Positions 1 through 8,656 of a DNA stretch of 64,000 nt are shown piece by piece. The stretch lies in the NCBI RefSeq assembly GCF_036636695.1, contig NZ_JAVWNW010000005.1; one strand, written 5' to 3'. Each line of letters starts with the position of its first letter. The stretch's first letter is position 1. The stretch comes from Anaerorhabdus sp036636695. Lineage in GTDB: Bacteria > Bacillota_I > Bacilli_A > Erysipelotrichales > Erysipelotrichaceae. Made by a program: the position numbers and the translations under genes. The notes under the pieces are model-generated. The model was not told where the DNA came from and did no database searches. It worked only from the letters and a program-made list of their open reading frames with translations.

Positions 1-1
1 A

Positions 2-214
2 AAGAAAGAGAAAGAAAGCAATCAACCAATTGTTGCGGTTATTGTTACTGGATTAAAAGACTCTTCAATTGAACTAAGAGCTTCAATTTATAGTAAAGAT
101 GTTTCATTGGGATTTACAATGTTATGTGATTTGAGAAAACAAATCAAAGAAACATTTGATGCAGAAGGAATAATCATTCCATTTCCAACACAAACAGTGG
201 TTCTTAAGAAATAA
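2..214 (+). CDS. MscS-family mechanosensitive channel, C-terminal end (partial)
   Basis: The window opens inside this gene; 70 codons and a TAA stop are visible. The segment VAVIVTGLKDSSIELRA, an alpha/beta stretch, and the terminal FDAEGIIIPFPTQTV are the usual end of the cytoplasmic domain of small-conductance mechanosensitive channels, which release solutes on hypo-osmotic shock. The membrane domain lies upstream and cannot be checked. Family call is confident; which MscS paralogue it is cannot be told. Confidence 0.85.
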   Translation, partial: KKEKESNQPIVAVIVTGLKDSSIELRASIYSKDVSLGFTMLCDLRKQIKETFDAEGIIIPFPTQTVVLKK

Positions 215-343
215 ACTGAAAGTTTTTCATAGATGTCCTGTGAAAGTATTGTGAATTTGCAAGAAAATGTCAAAAGCCTATTGAATTAAATTTATAATCT
301 ATTACAATGAAAATATAGAAACCTTTGAATGGAGTGAATCATC

Positions 344-448
344 ATGAGAAAACAAGAAATGACTGTTTTCGTAATACAATTGATTGTTCAAGAAACTGTT
401 AAGAAACCTGTTTTCAACGGGGTTCAAGGGAAAGTTGTGTATTTTTAA
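344..448 (+). CDS. Small ORF of 34 codons, unknown
   Basis: An ATG follows GGAG (331-334) with 9-nt spacing, and a TATAAT hexamer lies at 293-298. The ORF begins MRKQEMTVFVIQLIVQETVK and ends KVVYF. Its stop codon is the first part of an intrinsic terminator, so the transcript would hold little else. It has a short hydrophobic stretch (VFVIQLIV) but no recognisable domain. It could be a small protein or a leader ahead of the ankyrin gene. No good -35 hexamer was found. Confidence 0.4.
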   Translation: MRKQEMTVFVIQLIVQETVKKPVFNGVQGKVVYF

Positions 449-476
449 GATGGACTTAATTGCGTCCATCTTTTTT
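447..476 (+). terminator. Intrinsic terminator after the 34-codon ORF
   Basis: A 9-bp perfect stem (AAGATGGAC 447-455 with GTCCATCTT 464-472) is followed by a T run. It separates the small ORF from the ankyrin gene. Confidence 0.85.
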
Positions 477-517
477 GTTACACGATATCTGTTTGAGAAA
501 TAAAGGAGGAGATTATT

Positions 518-1186
518 ATGGATCAAACAAACAAAGATTTTTTCGAAGCAGCTGCAGCAGGTGATTTTGCAAAAGTGTGTGCTGCCATATCAAAAGGTGC
601 TAATGTGAATGTTAGCAATGGTGATGGAAGAACGGCATTGATGCGTTCAGCAAAACGTGGGTATGATGACATCGTTCGTTTCTTATTAGATAACGGTGCA
701 GATACTCGTGCACGTGACAAGAATAATAAAACAGCTTTAATGGGAGCTGCAAAAAAAGGACATGTAGAAATTTGTAAAATGTTAGTTGAAGCAGGTGCTG
801 ATGTTAATTCTCATGATAATAAAGGTAGAACAGCACTAATGCGTGCATCATTTTTAGGACAATATGATGTTGTTACTTTCTTAGTTGAAAAAGGTGCTGA
901 TGTTAATAAAGCAGATGAAGATGGAAGAACAGCTCTTATGGAAGCAGTAAATGCGTTTAAATTAGATGTTATCAAATTTTTAATCGAACATGGAGCAACA
1001 TTGAATACTCAAGATAATATGGGATGTACTGCACTAATGCGTGCAAGTTATGGAGGATATGTTGATTTAATTAAATATCTACTTGATAATGGTGCAGATA
1101 AGGAACTCATTGATAATAATGGAAATAAAGCAATCCATTATGTTCGTAAAGAACTATTCGAAGAATTGAAAGAATATTTGAAATAG
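518..1186 (+). CDS. Ankyrin-repeat protein
   Basis: A 222-residue protein made almost wholly of about six 33-residue ankyrin repeats, recognisable by repeated units such as GADVNKADEDGRTALM and GRTALMRA. Ankyrin repeats are protein-binding scaffolds. No signal peptide or membrane segment is seen, so it is probably cytoplasmic. The start is fixed by AGGAGG upstream. It lies 8 nt before the EF-G-like gene and is probably cotranscribed with it. The partner is unknown. Confidence 0.9.
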   Translation: MDQTNKDFFEAAAAGDFAKVCAAISKGANVNVSNGDGRTALMRSAKRGYDDIVRFLLDNGADTRARDKNNKTALMGAAKKGHVEICKMLVEAGADVNSHDNKGRTALMRASFLGQYDVVTFLVEKGADVNKADEDGRTALMEAVNAFKLDVIKFLIEHGATLNTQDNMGCTALMRASYGGYVDLIKYLLDNGADKELIDNNGNKAIHYVRKELFEELKEYLK

Positions 1187-1194
1187 GTGATGAT

Positions 1195-3270
1195 ATGAGA
1201 GACTATTTAGCGAACGAAGTAAGAAATATTGTATTATTAGGTCATAGTGGTTCCGGAAAAACAAGTGTCGTAGAAGCAGCATTGTATTACACGAAGAACA
1301 CAGATCGTATGGGTTCTACGTTAGATGGTACAAGTACATTAGATTATGATGCAGAAGAAGTTAAAAGAGGCGTATCAGTATATACTTCTTTAGCACCAAT
1401 TGAATGGAAAGATTGCAAAATTAATTTTATAGATACACCAGGTTATCTTGATTATGAAGGCGAAATGCTTAGTGGATTAGCAGTTGGTGATAGTGCATTA
1501 ATTGTTGTTGGAGCTAAGGATGGAGTTCAATCAGGAACTGAAAGAGCATGGAAATTAGTTACAAAGAAAAAACTACCAACGATTTTCTTTATTAATAAAA
1601 TTGACGAAGAAAATTCATCATTTGATAATACGTATAATCAATTACGTGATACATTTGGAAAAACAGTTATTCCATTTGAAGTTCCAATTATTGAAGATGG
1701 CAAAGTTGTTGGAAGTGTTAACATCTTAAGAAATAAAGCATGGTATCATGCAGACCGTACAACGCCAAAAGAAGTGCCAGATGATATGAAAGATATTGTT
1801 GAAGAATACTATAGTCAAATTGCAGAGGCAATTGCGATGACTGATGATTCATTAATGGAAAAGTTCTTCTCTGGTGAACGCTTTGATGAAAATGAAGTTG
1901 CGAAAGGATTACGTATTGGAGTTCGTAACGGTGATATTCGACCTGTTTATTGTGGAAGTGCAATTAATCAAACAGGTATTGAACGTTTAATGGATTTGAT
2001 TACAGAATATTTTCCAAGCTATGCAGAAATTGGACATATTCATGCCTATAACGAAAAAGGTGAAGTTATTGACCTTGAAACAAATGAACAAGAGGCAATG
2101 TCAGCAATGGTTTTTAAAACAATTGTCGATCCATTTGTAGGAAAAATTTCATTCATTAAGGTCATGACAGGAGTATTGAGTAGTGATTCACAAGTTATTA
2201 ATGCACAAAAAGAAGAAACTGAAAAAATCGCACAAATTTTCGTTATTAAAGGAAAATATCAAGTAGCTATTGGTAAGTTATTTACAGGTGATATTGGTGC
2301 TGTAGTTAAACTTCAATATACAGATACAAACGATACTTTATGTACAAAAAATAAGATTGTTACGTATGAACCAATTGCTTTCCCTCAACCGATGCTTGGT
2401 GTTGCGATATGGCCAAAGACAAAAGCTGATGAAGATAAAATGAGTTTCGGATTACAAAAAATGGCAGAAGAAGATCCTTCTATCCGTATTGATAAGAACG
2501 CTGAAACAAAAGAAACTGTACTATATGGTATGGGTGATCAACATATCAATGTTATTCTTAATAAATTAAAATCTAAATATAAAGTTGAAGTTGATACAAC
2601 TACACCAAAAGTTCAATATCGTGAAACAATTCGTTCAAAAGCAGAAGCTGAAGGTAAACATAAAAAACAATCAGGTGGTGCTGGACAATATGGTCACGTA
2701 AAGATTCGATTTGAACCTTGTGATAGTGAAGAAATGGTATTTGCAGAAGAAGTATTTGGAGGAGCAGTACCTCGCCAATACTTCCCAGCAGTTGAAATTG
2801 GATTAAGAGAATGTATGGAAAAGGGTGTACTTGCAGGCTATAAAGTTGTGGGTGTCAAAGCTATACTTTACGATGGATCATATCATGAAGTAGATTCTAA
2901 AGAAATTGCATTTAAATCAGCTGCACGATTAGCTTATAAGGAAGGTATGCCAAAAGCAAAACCAATTATTCTTGAACCAATTGGTAAGGTTGATGTAATT
3001 ATTCCTGAAGAATATACAGGAACAATTATTGGTGATTTTAATAAGCGTCGTGGTATTATCATAGATACATCAATGATTGATGAAAAAGATCAACAAATTA
3101 CAGCCGAAGTTCCAATGGCAGAAATGCAACAATATGCAACTGAACTTCGTAGTATGACACAAGGTCGTGGTAGTTTCATAATTGGATTTGATCGTTATGA
3201 ACCAGCTCCTCAACCAGTGGCAGATAAAGTTATTAAAGAAGCAGTTAAAGCAAAAGAAGAAGATGAATAA
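1195..3270 (+). CDS. EF-G-like translational GTPase
   Basis: A 691-residue protein with EF-G domain order. The GTPase motifs are GHSGSGKT (G1, about residue 16), DTPGY (G3, about 80) and NKID (G4, about 134). Domain IV has GGAGQYGHVKIRFEP, and the C-terminal domain ends with TQGRGSF. The switch-I region (RGVSV) differs from canonical EF-G (RGITI), which fits the EF-G-like or EF-G2 group rather than the ribosomal-operon FusA. It should bind ribosomes and GTP; its exact role (translocation variant or stress) is unknown. It follows the ankyrin gene by 8 nt and is closed by a terminator. Confidence 0.88.
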   Translation: MRDYLANEVRNIVLLGHSGSGKTSVVEAALYYTKNTDRMGSTLDGTSTLDYDAEEVKRGVSVYTSLAPIEWKDCKINFIDTPGYLDYEGEMLSGLAVGDSALIVVGAKDGVQSGTERAWKLVTKKKLPTIFFINKIDEENSSFDNTYNQLRDTFGKTVIPFEVPIIEDGKVVGSVNILRNKAWYHADRTTPKEVPDDMKDIVEEYYSQIAEAIAMTDDSLMEKFFSGERFDENEVAKGLRIGVRNGDIRPVYCGSAINQTGIERLMDLITEYFPSYAEIGHIHAYNEKGEVIDLETNEQEAMSAMVFKTIVDPFVGKISFIKVMTGVLSSDSQVINAQKEETEKIAQIFVIKGKYQVAIGKLFTGDIGAVVKLQYTDTNDTLCTKNKIVTYEPIAFPQPMLGVAIWPKTKADEDKMSFGLQKMAEEDPSIRIDKNAETKETVLYGMGDQHINVILNKLKSKYKVEVDTTTPKVQYRETIRSKAEAEGKHKKQSGGAGQYGHVKIRFEPCDSEEMVFAEEVFGGAVPRQYFPAVEIGLRECMEKGVLAGYKVVGVKAILYDGSYHEVDSKEIAFKSAARLAYKEGMPKAKPIILEPIGKVDVIIPEEYTGTIIGDFNKRRGIIIDTSMIDEKDQQITAEVPMAEMQQYATELRSMTQGRGSFIIGFDRYEPAPQPVADKVIKEAVKAKEEDE

Positions 3271-3277
3271 AAAAATG

Positions 3278-3311
3278 GAGATACTATTTATTGAATAGTA
3301 TCTCTTTTTTG
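3278..3311 (+). terminator. Intrinsic terminator after the EF-G-like gene
   Basis: A 10-bp perfect stem GAGATACTAT/ATAGTATCTC with a 7-nt loop is followed by TTTTTT. Confidence 0.9.
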
Positions 3312-3362
3312 TTTTTAGTTTATGAATAAGGTAATTTAAAACACTTTATTATTAATAAAGTG

Positions 3363-4259
3363 TTATTCAATCGTTGCAGAATGAGGGATACGTAAGTGAA
3401 GTCCTTTATTGACTATCTCAATACATAATTCATGTTGCATATAGTTTTCACCATCTGACTGTATGTGAACAGGATGATTTGCTTTAATTGTAATTTTATT
3501 TGCTCTTAGATGAGTGACTTCTTCAATATTCTCAGTTTTACCTTTAAAGTATTTTGGAAGAAGATGAAGCATTCTAGGTGTAGATGTATTATGGACAATA
3601 CATATGTCGAATTCGCCATCTTGAATATCAGCATAACGAGTAGGTGAGAATCCATTGCCATAGTATCGACCATTCATAACGGCAATGAGAATACTTTTGA
3701 CATTAAAAGAGGAATTGTTCGTTGTAATTGTAGCATTGAATGGTTGTGGATTAAATATATTAGTTACTGCTGCAACGCCATAAAGCATGAACTTGGGCAA
3801 GAAAGTTTTCTTTAACATTTCACATACCATATGATTTACACGGGCATCTAAGCCCATTGTGGTTGTATTAAGGAATATTTTATCGTTGCATTTTCCGTAA
3901 TCGATTAATATTTCTTTTCCAATAATGGTTTCTTTTAAAATATGTGGAATGTTATCAGCACTTAATCCTAGCATTCGAAAGAAGTCATTACTAGTACCTG
4001 CAGGGATGATAGCCATTGGCACATCCTTTTGTAATCCATTTGCAACTTCATATGCTGTTCCATCACCGCCAACAGAATAAATACAAACATCATCTTCTTT
4101 TGTGAAACGTTTTGTAATATCTTCGGCATGACCAATGTATTCGGTTTGGTATACATCGTATGATTCACCTAAATCGTGACAAAGATTTTCAATGGTTTCG
4201 ATATACCCATTTGTTTTATCTTTACATGTGTATGGATTGACAATAAAAATATGTTTCAT
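3363..4259 (-). CDS. Diacylglycerol kinase-family lipid kinase
   Basis: A 298-residue DgkB/YegS-type lipid kinase. The nucleotide loop is SVGGDGTAYEVANGL (about residue 60) and is followed by PAGTSNDFFR. The C-terminal beta domain contains DGEFDICIV and HIQSDGE. It would phosphorylate diacylglycerol or a related lipid at the membrane face. The chosen ATG (MKHIFIVNPYT) has an AAGGGGAT ribosome site; a longer upstream frame would overlap icd. It sits 22 nt after icd on the same strand, an unusual partner for TCA genes. Confidence 0.85.
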   Translation of the reverse strand: MKHIFIVNPYTCKDKTNGYIETIENLCHDLGESYDVYQTEYIGHAEDITKRFTKEDDVCIYSVGGDGTAYEVANGLQKDVPMAIIPAGTSNDFFRMLGLSADNIPHILKETIIGKEILIDYGKCNDKIFLNTTTMGLDARVNHMVCEMLKKTFLPKFMLYGVAAVTNIFNPQPFNATITTNNSSFNVKSILIAVMNGRYYGNGFSPTRYADIQDGEFDICIVHNTSTPRMLHLLPKYFKGKTENIEEVTHLRANKITIKANHPVHIQSDGENYMQHELCIEIVNKGLHLRIPHSATIE

Positions 4260-4281
4260 AGTGATCCCCTTACTTTTAATC

Positions 4282-5277
4282 TTATAGATTTGAAATGATT
4301 TTTTGAGTATAGTGAGTTGTTGAAGATTTACCACCTAAGTCAGGTGTACAATCTTCAAGATTTGCTAACGTCTTAATAATTGCGTTTCTTACTTTATTTG
4401 CTTCTTGTTGGTATCCTAAATAGTCTAACATCATACATGCACTAAGTAATAAAGCAGTTGGATTTGCGATGCCTTTACCAGCAATATCAGGTGCTGAACC
4501 ATGAACTGCTTCAAAGATAGCATATTCATCATTCATTTGTGCACTAGGAAGCAATCCTAATCCACCAATTAATCCACTTGTAAGATCAGATAAAATATCT
4601 CCATATAAATTTGGCATAACCATGATATCGAATTGTTCAGGACGCATAACAAGTTGCATACATGCATTATCGACAATAACATCGTTTGCTTCAATTTGAG
4701 GATATTCCTCTTTTATTGTGTTGAAGATATCTAAGAAAAGACCATCACTTTTCTTTAGGATATTTGCTTTATGAACACAAGTTACTTTTTTACGATTATT
4801 GTTCACAGCATATTCAAATGCTGAACGAATAATCCTTTCTGATCCTTTACGGGTGATTTTCTTGATCGCATGAACTTCATCTGCACTGATTACAGTTTCT
4901 TCACCAATATATAAATCTTCAGTATTTTCTCTAAAGACAATCAAGTCTATATTTTCATAGCGACTTTTAACATTTGGTAATAACTTTGCAGGTCGCACAT
5001 TCGCATATAAATCAAAAATAATACGAAGCTGTACATTTACACTACGGAAACCTTTACCAACAGGAGTCGTCACAGGGGCTTTTAACGCTACTTTATTTTT
5101 CTTAATAGAATCAATTGAAACAGTTGGAATTAATTCACCACATTTCTCATAAGCTGTTTGTCCAATATCGTATTTTTCAAATTGTAGAGGGAGTTGTAAT
5201 GCTTGGATTACATCAAGTGTAGCTTGAGTAATTTCTGGTCCAATGCCATCACCTTCAAAAAGTGTAATTGTTTTCAT
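4282..5277 (-). CDS. icd: Isocitrate dehydrogenase (NAD-type)
   Basis: A 331-residue beta-decarboxylating dehydrogenase. It starts MKTITLFEGDGIGPEI and carries SVNVQLRIIFDLYANVRP, FRENTEDLY and the metal-binding NLYGDILSDL segment, then GSAPDIAGKGIANPTA. The short length and motifs fit NAD-dependent isocitrate dehydrogenase. Isopropylmalate dehydrogenase is a relative, but the citrate synthase 4 nt upstream and aconitase nearby favour isocitrate to 2-oxoglutarate. It is probably in one transcript with citrate synthase and the lipid kinase. Confidence 0.88.
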   Translation of the reverse strand: MKTITLFEGDGIGPEITQATLDVIQALQLPLQFEKYDIGQTAYEKCGELIPTVSIDSIKKNKVALKAPVTTPVGKGFRSVNVQLRIIFDLYANVRPAKLLPNVKSRYENIDLIVFRENTEDLYIGEETVISADEVHAIKKITRKGSERIIRSAFEYAVNNNRKKVTCVHKANILKKSDGLFLDIFNTIKEEYPQIEANDVIVDNACMQLVMRPEQFDIMVMPNLYGDILSDLTSGLIGGLGLLPSAQMNDEYAIFEAVHGSAPDIAGKGIANPTALLLSACMMLDYLGYQQEANKVRNAIIKTLANLEDCTPDLGGKSSTTHYTQKIISNL

Positions 5278-5281
5278 TTAT

Positions 5282-6601
5282 TTACCTTCCTTCTTTTTCG
5301 CCAACATAATAACCTGCTGGACGTATAATACGGTTACAATATAATTTTTCTTCGATATTATGAGCAAGCCAACCAACTGATCGACTAGCAACAAATAATG
5401 GTGAATATAAGTCTTCAGGAATTTGTAGCATATCATAAATTAATCCACTGTAAAAATCGACATTAGCACATATGTTCTTACCTTTAGCAGTTTTGAAATA
5501 TTGTACTACTTCTGCTTCAAATTTTTCATAGAAACTAAGACGATTTGATTCACCACAGGCTTCAGCAATCACTCTTGCTTGATCTTTTAATAAAACACAA
5601 CGAGGATCAGATAAAGTATAAACAGCATGTCCAAAGCCATAAATTAATCCTTTTTTATCAAAGAAGTCTTTATCAACAAGACGTTGGAGAATACCTTGTA
5701 TATCTTCGCTTGTAGCGTGTAAACCAATCTCATTAATAATTGTATCCATCATTTGTTTACATGTGATATTTGCACCACCATGACGAGGACCTTTTAATGA
5801 ACCCACAGATGCAGAAAATGCGGAATAAATATCTGTGGCAGTTGAAGCAACAACGAGATTTGCGAATGTTGAATTATTACCAGATCCATGGTCAGCATGC
5901 ATGATTAATAATAAATCAAGAATTCGTGCTTCTTCTTTTGTGAATTTTGAATCAGTGCGAAGTAAATGAAGAATATTTTCAGCGATACCATAATCTTTAT
6001 TTACTTGGTGAATAGTTAGTGTTTTATTATCAATAAAATGTGCTTTTGCTTGATATGAATATACCATCATTTCAGGAATCTTTGCGATGATTGATAATCC
6101 TTGTTGAAGTGTATTTAAAACACTTGTATCATCAGCATTTTCATCTTCATTGTATAAGTTCAATAAATTCTTTTGTAACTCATTCATAATGCTAGGTGAA
6201 GGTTTTTTCAAAATATTGGTGGTAAGAAAATCTTTTGGTAGCTCATAAAGACTATGAAGTTCTTCTTTAAAAGCGGTTAATTCTTCTTCGTTAGGAAGAT
6301 AGCCAAATAAAATTAAGAAACAGGTTTTTTCATAACCATCAATTTTGTCACTTTTTACTTTTTTTAGTAATGTATCCAATTCCATGCCGCGATAAAAAAG
6401 TTCTCCTTCAGCATCAACTTTTGTGCCATTATCTAGTCGTTTGTATCCAACTACATCAGCAATTCTTGTCAATCCAATAAGAACTCCGGTTCCATCTTCA
6501 TTTCTCAATCCCTTTTTGACATTATATTGTGTATATAAATCATTTGGGATATTATTATCAACAGTCGATTTTTCAAAGATTTCAATCAATTGTTTATCCA
6601 T
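5282..6601 (-). CDS. gltA: Citrate synthase
   Basis: A 439-residue citrate synthase condensing acetyl-CoA and oxaloacetate. Catalytic regions seen are MHADHGSGNNSTFA and GFGHAVYTLSDPR, with an SVGSLKGPRHGGAN segment between. The start chosen (MDKQLIEIFEK) has TAGGAGG seven bases upstream; eleven further in-frame codons lie before it without a ribosome site. It is the first gene of the minus-strand unit with icd and the lipid kinase, divergent from aconitase. Confidence 0.92.
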   Translation of the reverse strand: MDKQLIEIFEKSTVDNNIPNDLYTQYNVKKGLRNEDGTGVLIGLTRIADVVGYKRLDNGTKVDAEGELFYRGMELDTLLKKVKSDKIDGYEKTCFLILFGYLPNEEELTAFKEELHSLYELPKDFLTTNILKKPSPSIMNELQKNLLNLYNEDENADDTSVLNTLQQGLSIIAKIPEMMVYSYQAKAHFIDNKTLTIHQVNKDYGIAENILHLLRTDSKFTKEEARILDLLLIMHADHGSGNNSTFANLVVASTATDIYSAFSASVGSLKGPRHGGANITCKQMMDTIINEIGLHATSEDIQGILQRLVDKDFFDKKGLIYGFGHAVYTLSDPRCVLLKDQARVIAEACGESNRLSFYEKFEAEVVQYFKTAKGKNICANVDFYSGLIYDMLQIPEDLYSPLFVASRSVGWLAHNIEEKLYCNRIIRPAGYYVGEKEGR

Positions 6602-6721
6602 AAAAGTACCTCCTAATTGTGTATAGTTTACCACAAAAAAAGTATGAATAGCTAATTTTAAGAATGAAAATGGATATTTAATAAAATCGTGTTATAATTT
6701 CTACTAGTTGGAGGAAATATC
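6602..6721. promoter_or_regulatory. Divergent control region between citrate synthase and aconitase
   Basis: About 120 bases separate the two start codons. A TATAAT hexamer (6693-6698) points to aconitase, followed by GGAGG at about 6710-6714. No obvious operator palindrome was found. The divergent layout would allow shared control of the citrate-to-2-oxoglutarate genes. Confidence 0.55.
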
Positions 6722-8635
6722 ATGAAAAGTGTTGCTTATAAAATTCTTGAAAATCACCTTGTTGAAGGGATTATGAATGCAGGTGAACCAATAAAAATAA
6801 AAATAGATACAACATTAACACAAGATGCTACAGGTACAATGACCTATTTACAACTTGAACAAATGGGTATAAATCGTGTAAAGACGGATTGTTCTGTTAG
6901 TTATGTGGATCACAATACATTACAAAATGGATTTATGAATGCAGATGACCATCGTTATCTTCAAACGGTTGCGAATCGATATGGTGTTAACTATTCAAAG
7001 GCTGGTAATGGTATTTGCCACCAAGTTCAATTAGAGCGCTTTGACAAACCAGGACAAACGCTACTAGGGTCAGATTCGCATACACCAACAGCTGGTGCAA
7101 TGGGCATGATTGCAATTGGAGCTGGAGGACTAGATGTTGCGTGTGCAATGGCTGGTTTGCCTTTTTCACTTAAAATGCCTGAAATAATTAATATTAAGCT
7201 AACTGGAGTACTTCGTCATGGATGCTCTGCAAAAGATATTATTCTGGAAGTGTTAAGACGTCTAACAGTAAAAGGTGGCGTGGGCAAGATATTAGAATAT
7301 ACAGGTAAAGGCATTGAAACACTTACTGTGCCTGAAAGAAGTACAATTACAAATATGGGGGCTGAACTAGGTGCAACTACATCGTTATTTCCAAGTGATG
7401 AACAAACTCGTATTTTTTTGGAAAAACAAAATCGAAAAGATGATTTTATAGAATTGCTTCCAGATGAAAATGCTTCTTATGATGAAGTAATTGAAATTGA
7501 TTTATCAAAGATTGAACCACTGGTTGCTGCACCTCATTCACCAGACAATATTCAAACGGTCGAAGAAGTGAAGGGCAAGAAAATTGATCAAGTATGTATT
7601 GGTTCATGTACAAACAGTTCATTCACAGATTTATGCACAGTCGCAAATATCTTAAAGGGCAAAAAAGTTCATCCAGATGTATCACTAACAATTTCATTTG
7701 GTTCTAAACAAGTATTAGAAATGTTAGCTGATTGTGGTGCACTTTCAATACTTATTGCTAGTGGAGCTCGTTTATTAGAGTCAACATGTGGTCCATGTAT
7801 TGGCATGGGACAATCACCTAAAACAGATGCTGTATCACTTCGTACATTTAATCGTAATTTCTATGGACGTTCAGGAACAATGTCAGCAGGGGTTTATTTA
7901 GTATCCCCAGAAACGGCAGCCGTTTCTGCTATAACTGGTGTATTTACTTCACCAATGGAAGTAGAATTTGAAAAGGCAGTGATGCCTGAGAAGTTTACAA
8001 TTGATGATTCGATGATTATAATTCCAGATTGTGATCCAAATAAACCTATCGAAAAAGGTCCAAACATTAAAGACTTGCCATCAAAGAAACCATTATCTGC
8101 AATAGATAAAAAAGTAATGATTAAAGTTGAAGATAATATTACAACTGACCACATCATGCCTGCTGGTGCAAAAGTCTTACCTTATCGTAGTAATATTGAA
8201 AAAATAAGCGAATTTTGTTTTAGCCAAATTGATGAAGGATTTGCGGAACGTTGTAAAGAAAATCATGGTGGAATTATTATCGCTGGTGAGAATTATGGAC
8301 AAGGATCATCACGTGAGCATGCAGCACTTGCGCCAATGTATTTAGGAATAGAAGCGGTTATTGCGAAAAGCTATGCTCGTATTCATCAACAAAATTTAAT
8401 CAATTCAGGAATTCTCCCTGTATACTTTTTGAAAAATGAAGATTATGATCAAATTGATTTATATGATGAATTAGAATTTGTCGATGTATTAAATATAGTG
8501 CCAAATAAGAATATTATCGTTCGTAATAAAACAAAAATGATAGATTTTGAAGTAGGACAATATTGTACTGATGAACAAATTCAAATCATTAAGAATGGTG
8601 GATTATTAAACACAATACGATTAAATCAAAAATAA
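6722..8635 (+). CDS. acn: Aconitate hydratase
   Basis: A 637-residue aconitase of the shorter, mitochondrial-like type. The three 4Fe-4S cysteines are in CIGSCTNSSF (about residue 295) and CGPCIGMGQ (about 360). The SDSHTPTAGAMG substrate loop is at about 117, and the swivel domain carries NYGQGSSREHAALAP (about 522). It isomerises citrate to isocitrate in the cytoplasm, linking the divergent citrate synthase and isocitrate dehydrogenase. No other TCA genes are in view. Confidence 0.93.
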   Translation: MKSVAYKILENHLVEGIMNAGEPIKIKIDTTLTQDATGTMTYLQLEQMGINRVKTDCSVSYVDHNTLQNGFMNADDHRYLQTVANRYGVNYSKAGNGICHQVQLERFDKPGQTLLGSDSHTPTAGAMGMIAIGAGGLDVACAMAGLPFSLKMPEIINIKLTGVLRHGCSAKDIILEVLRRLTVKGGVGKILEYTGKGIETLTVPERSTITNMGAELGATTSLFPSDEQTRIFLEKQNRKDDFIELLPDENASYDEVIEIDLSKIEPLVAAPHSPDNIQTVEEVKGKKIDQVCIGSCTNSSFTDLCTVANILKGKKVHPDVSLTISFGSKQVLEMLADCGALSILIASGARLLESTCGPCIGMGQSPKTDAVSLRTFNRNFYGRSGTMSAGVYLVSPETAAVSAITGVFTSPMEVEFEKAVMPEKFTIDDSMIIIPDCDPNKPIEKGPNIKDLPSKKPLSAIDKKVMIKVEDNITTDHIMPAGAKVLPYRSNIEKISEFCFSQIDEGFAERCKENHGGIIIAGENYGQGSSREHAALAPMYLGIEAVIAKSYARIHQQNLINSGILPVYFLKNEDYDQIDLYDELEFVDVLNIVPNKNIIVRNKTKMIDFEVGQYCTDEQIQIIKNGGLLNTIRLNQK

Positions 8636-8656
8636 AAGAACCGAGAGGTTCTTTTA
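8633..8656. terminator. Bidirectional terminator between convergent genes
   Basis: TAAAAGAACC (8633-8642) and GGTTCTTTTA (8647-8656) form a 10-bp stem on a GAGA loop. It overlaps the stop region of both aconitase and the oppositely oriented oxidoreductase. Confidence 0.85.

Noticed and set aside
1195..3270. TetM-type tetracycline resistance protein
   Set aside because: Length and domains fit EF-G-like proteins and the sequence shows no TetM-specific context or motifs; an EF-G paralogue is the simpler call.
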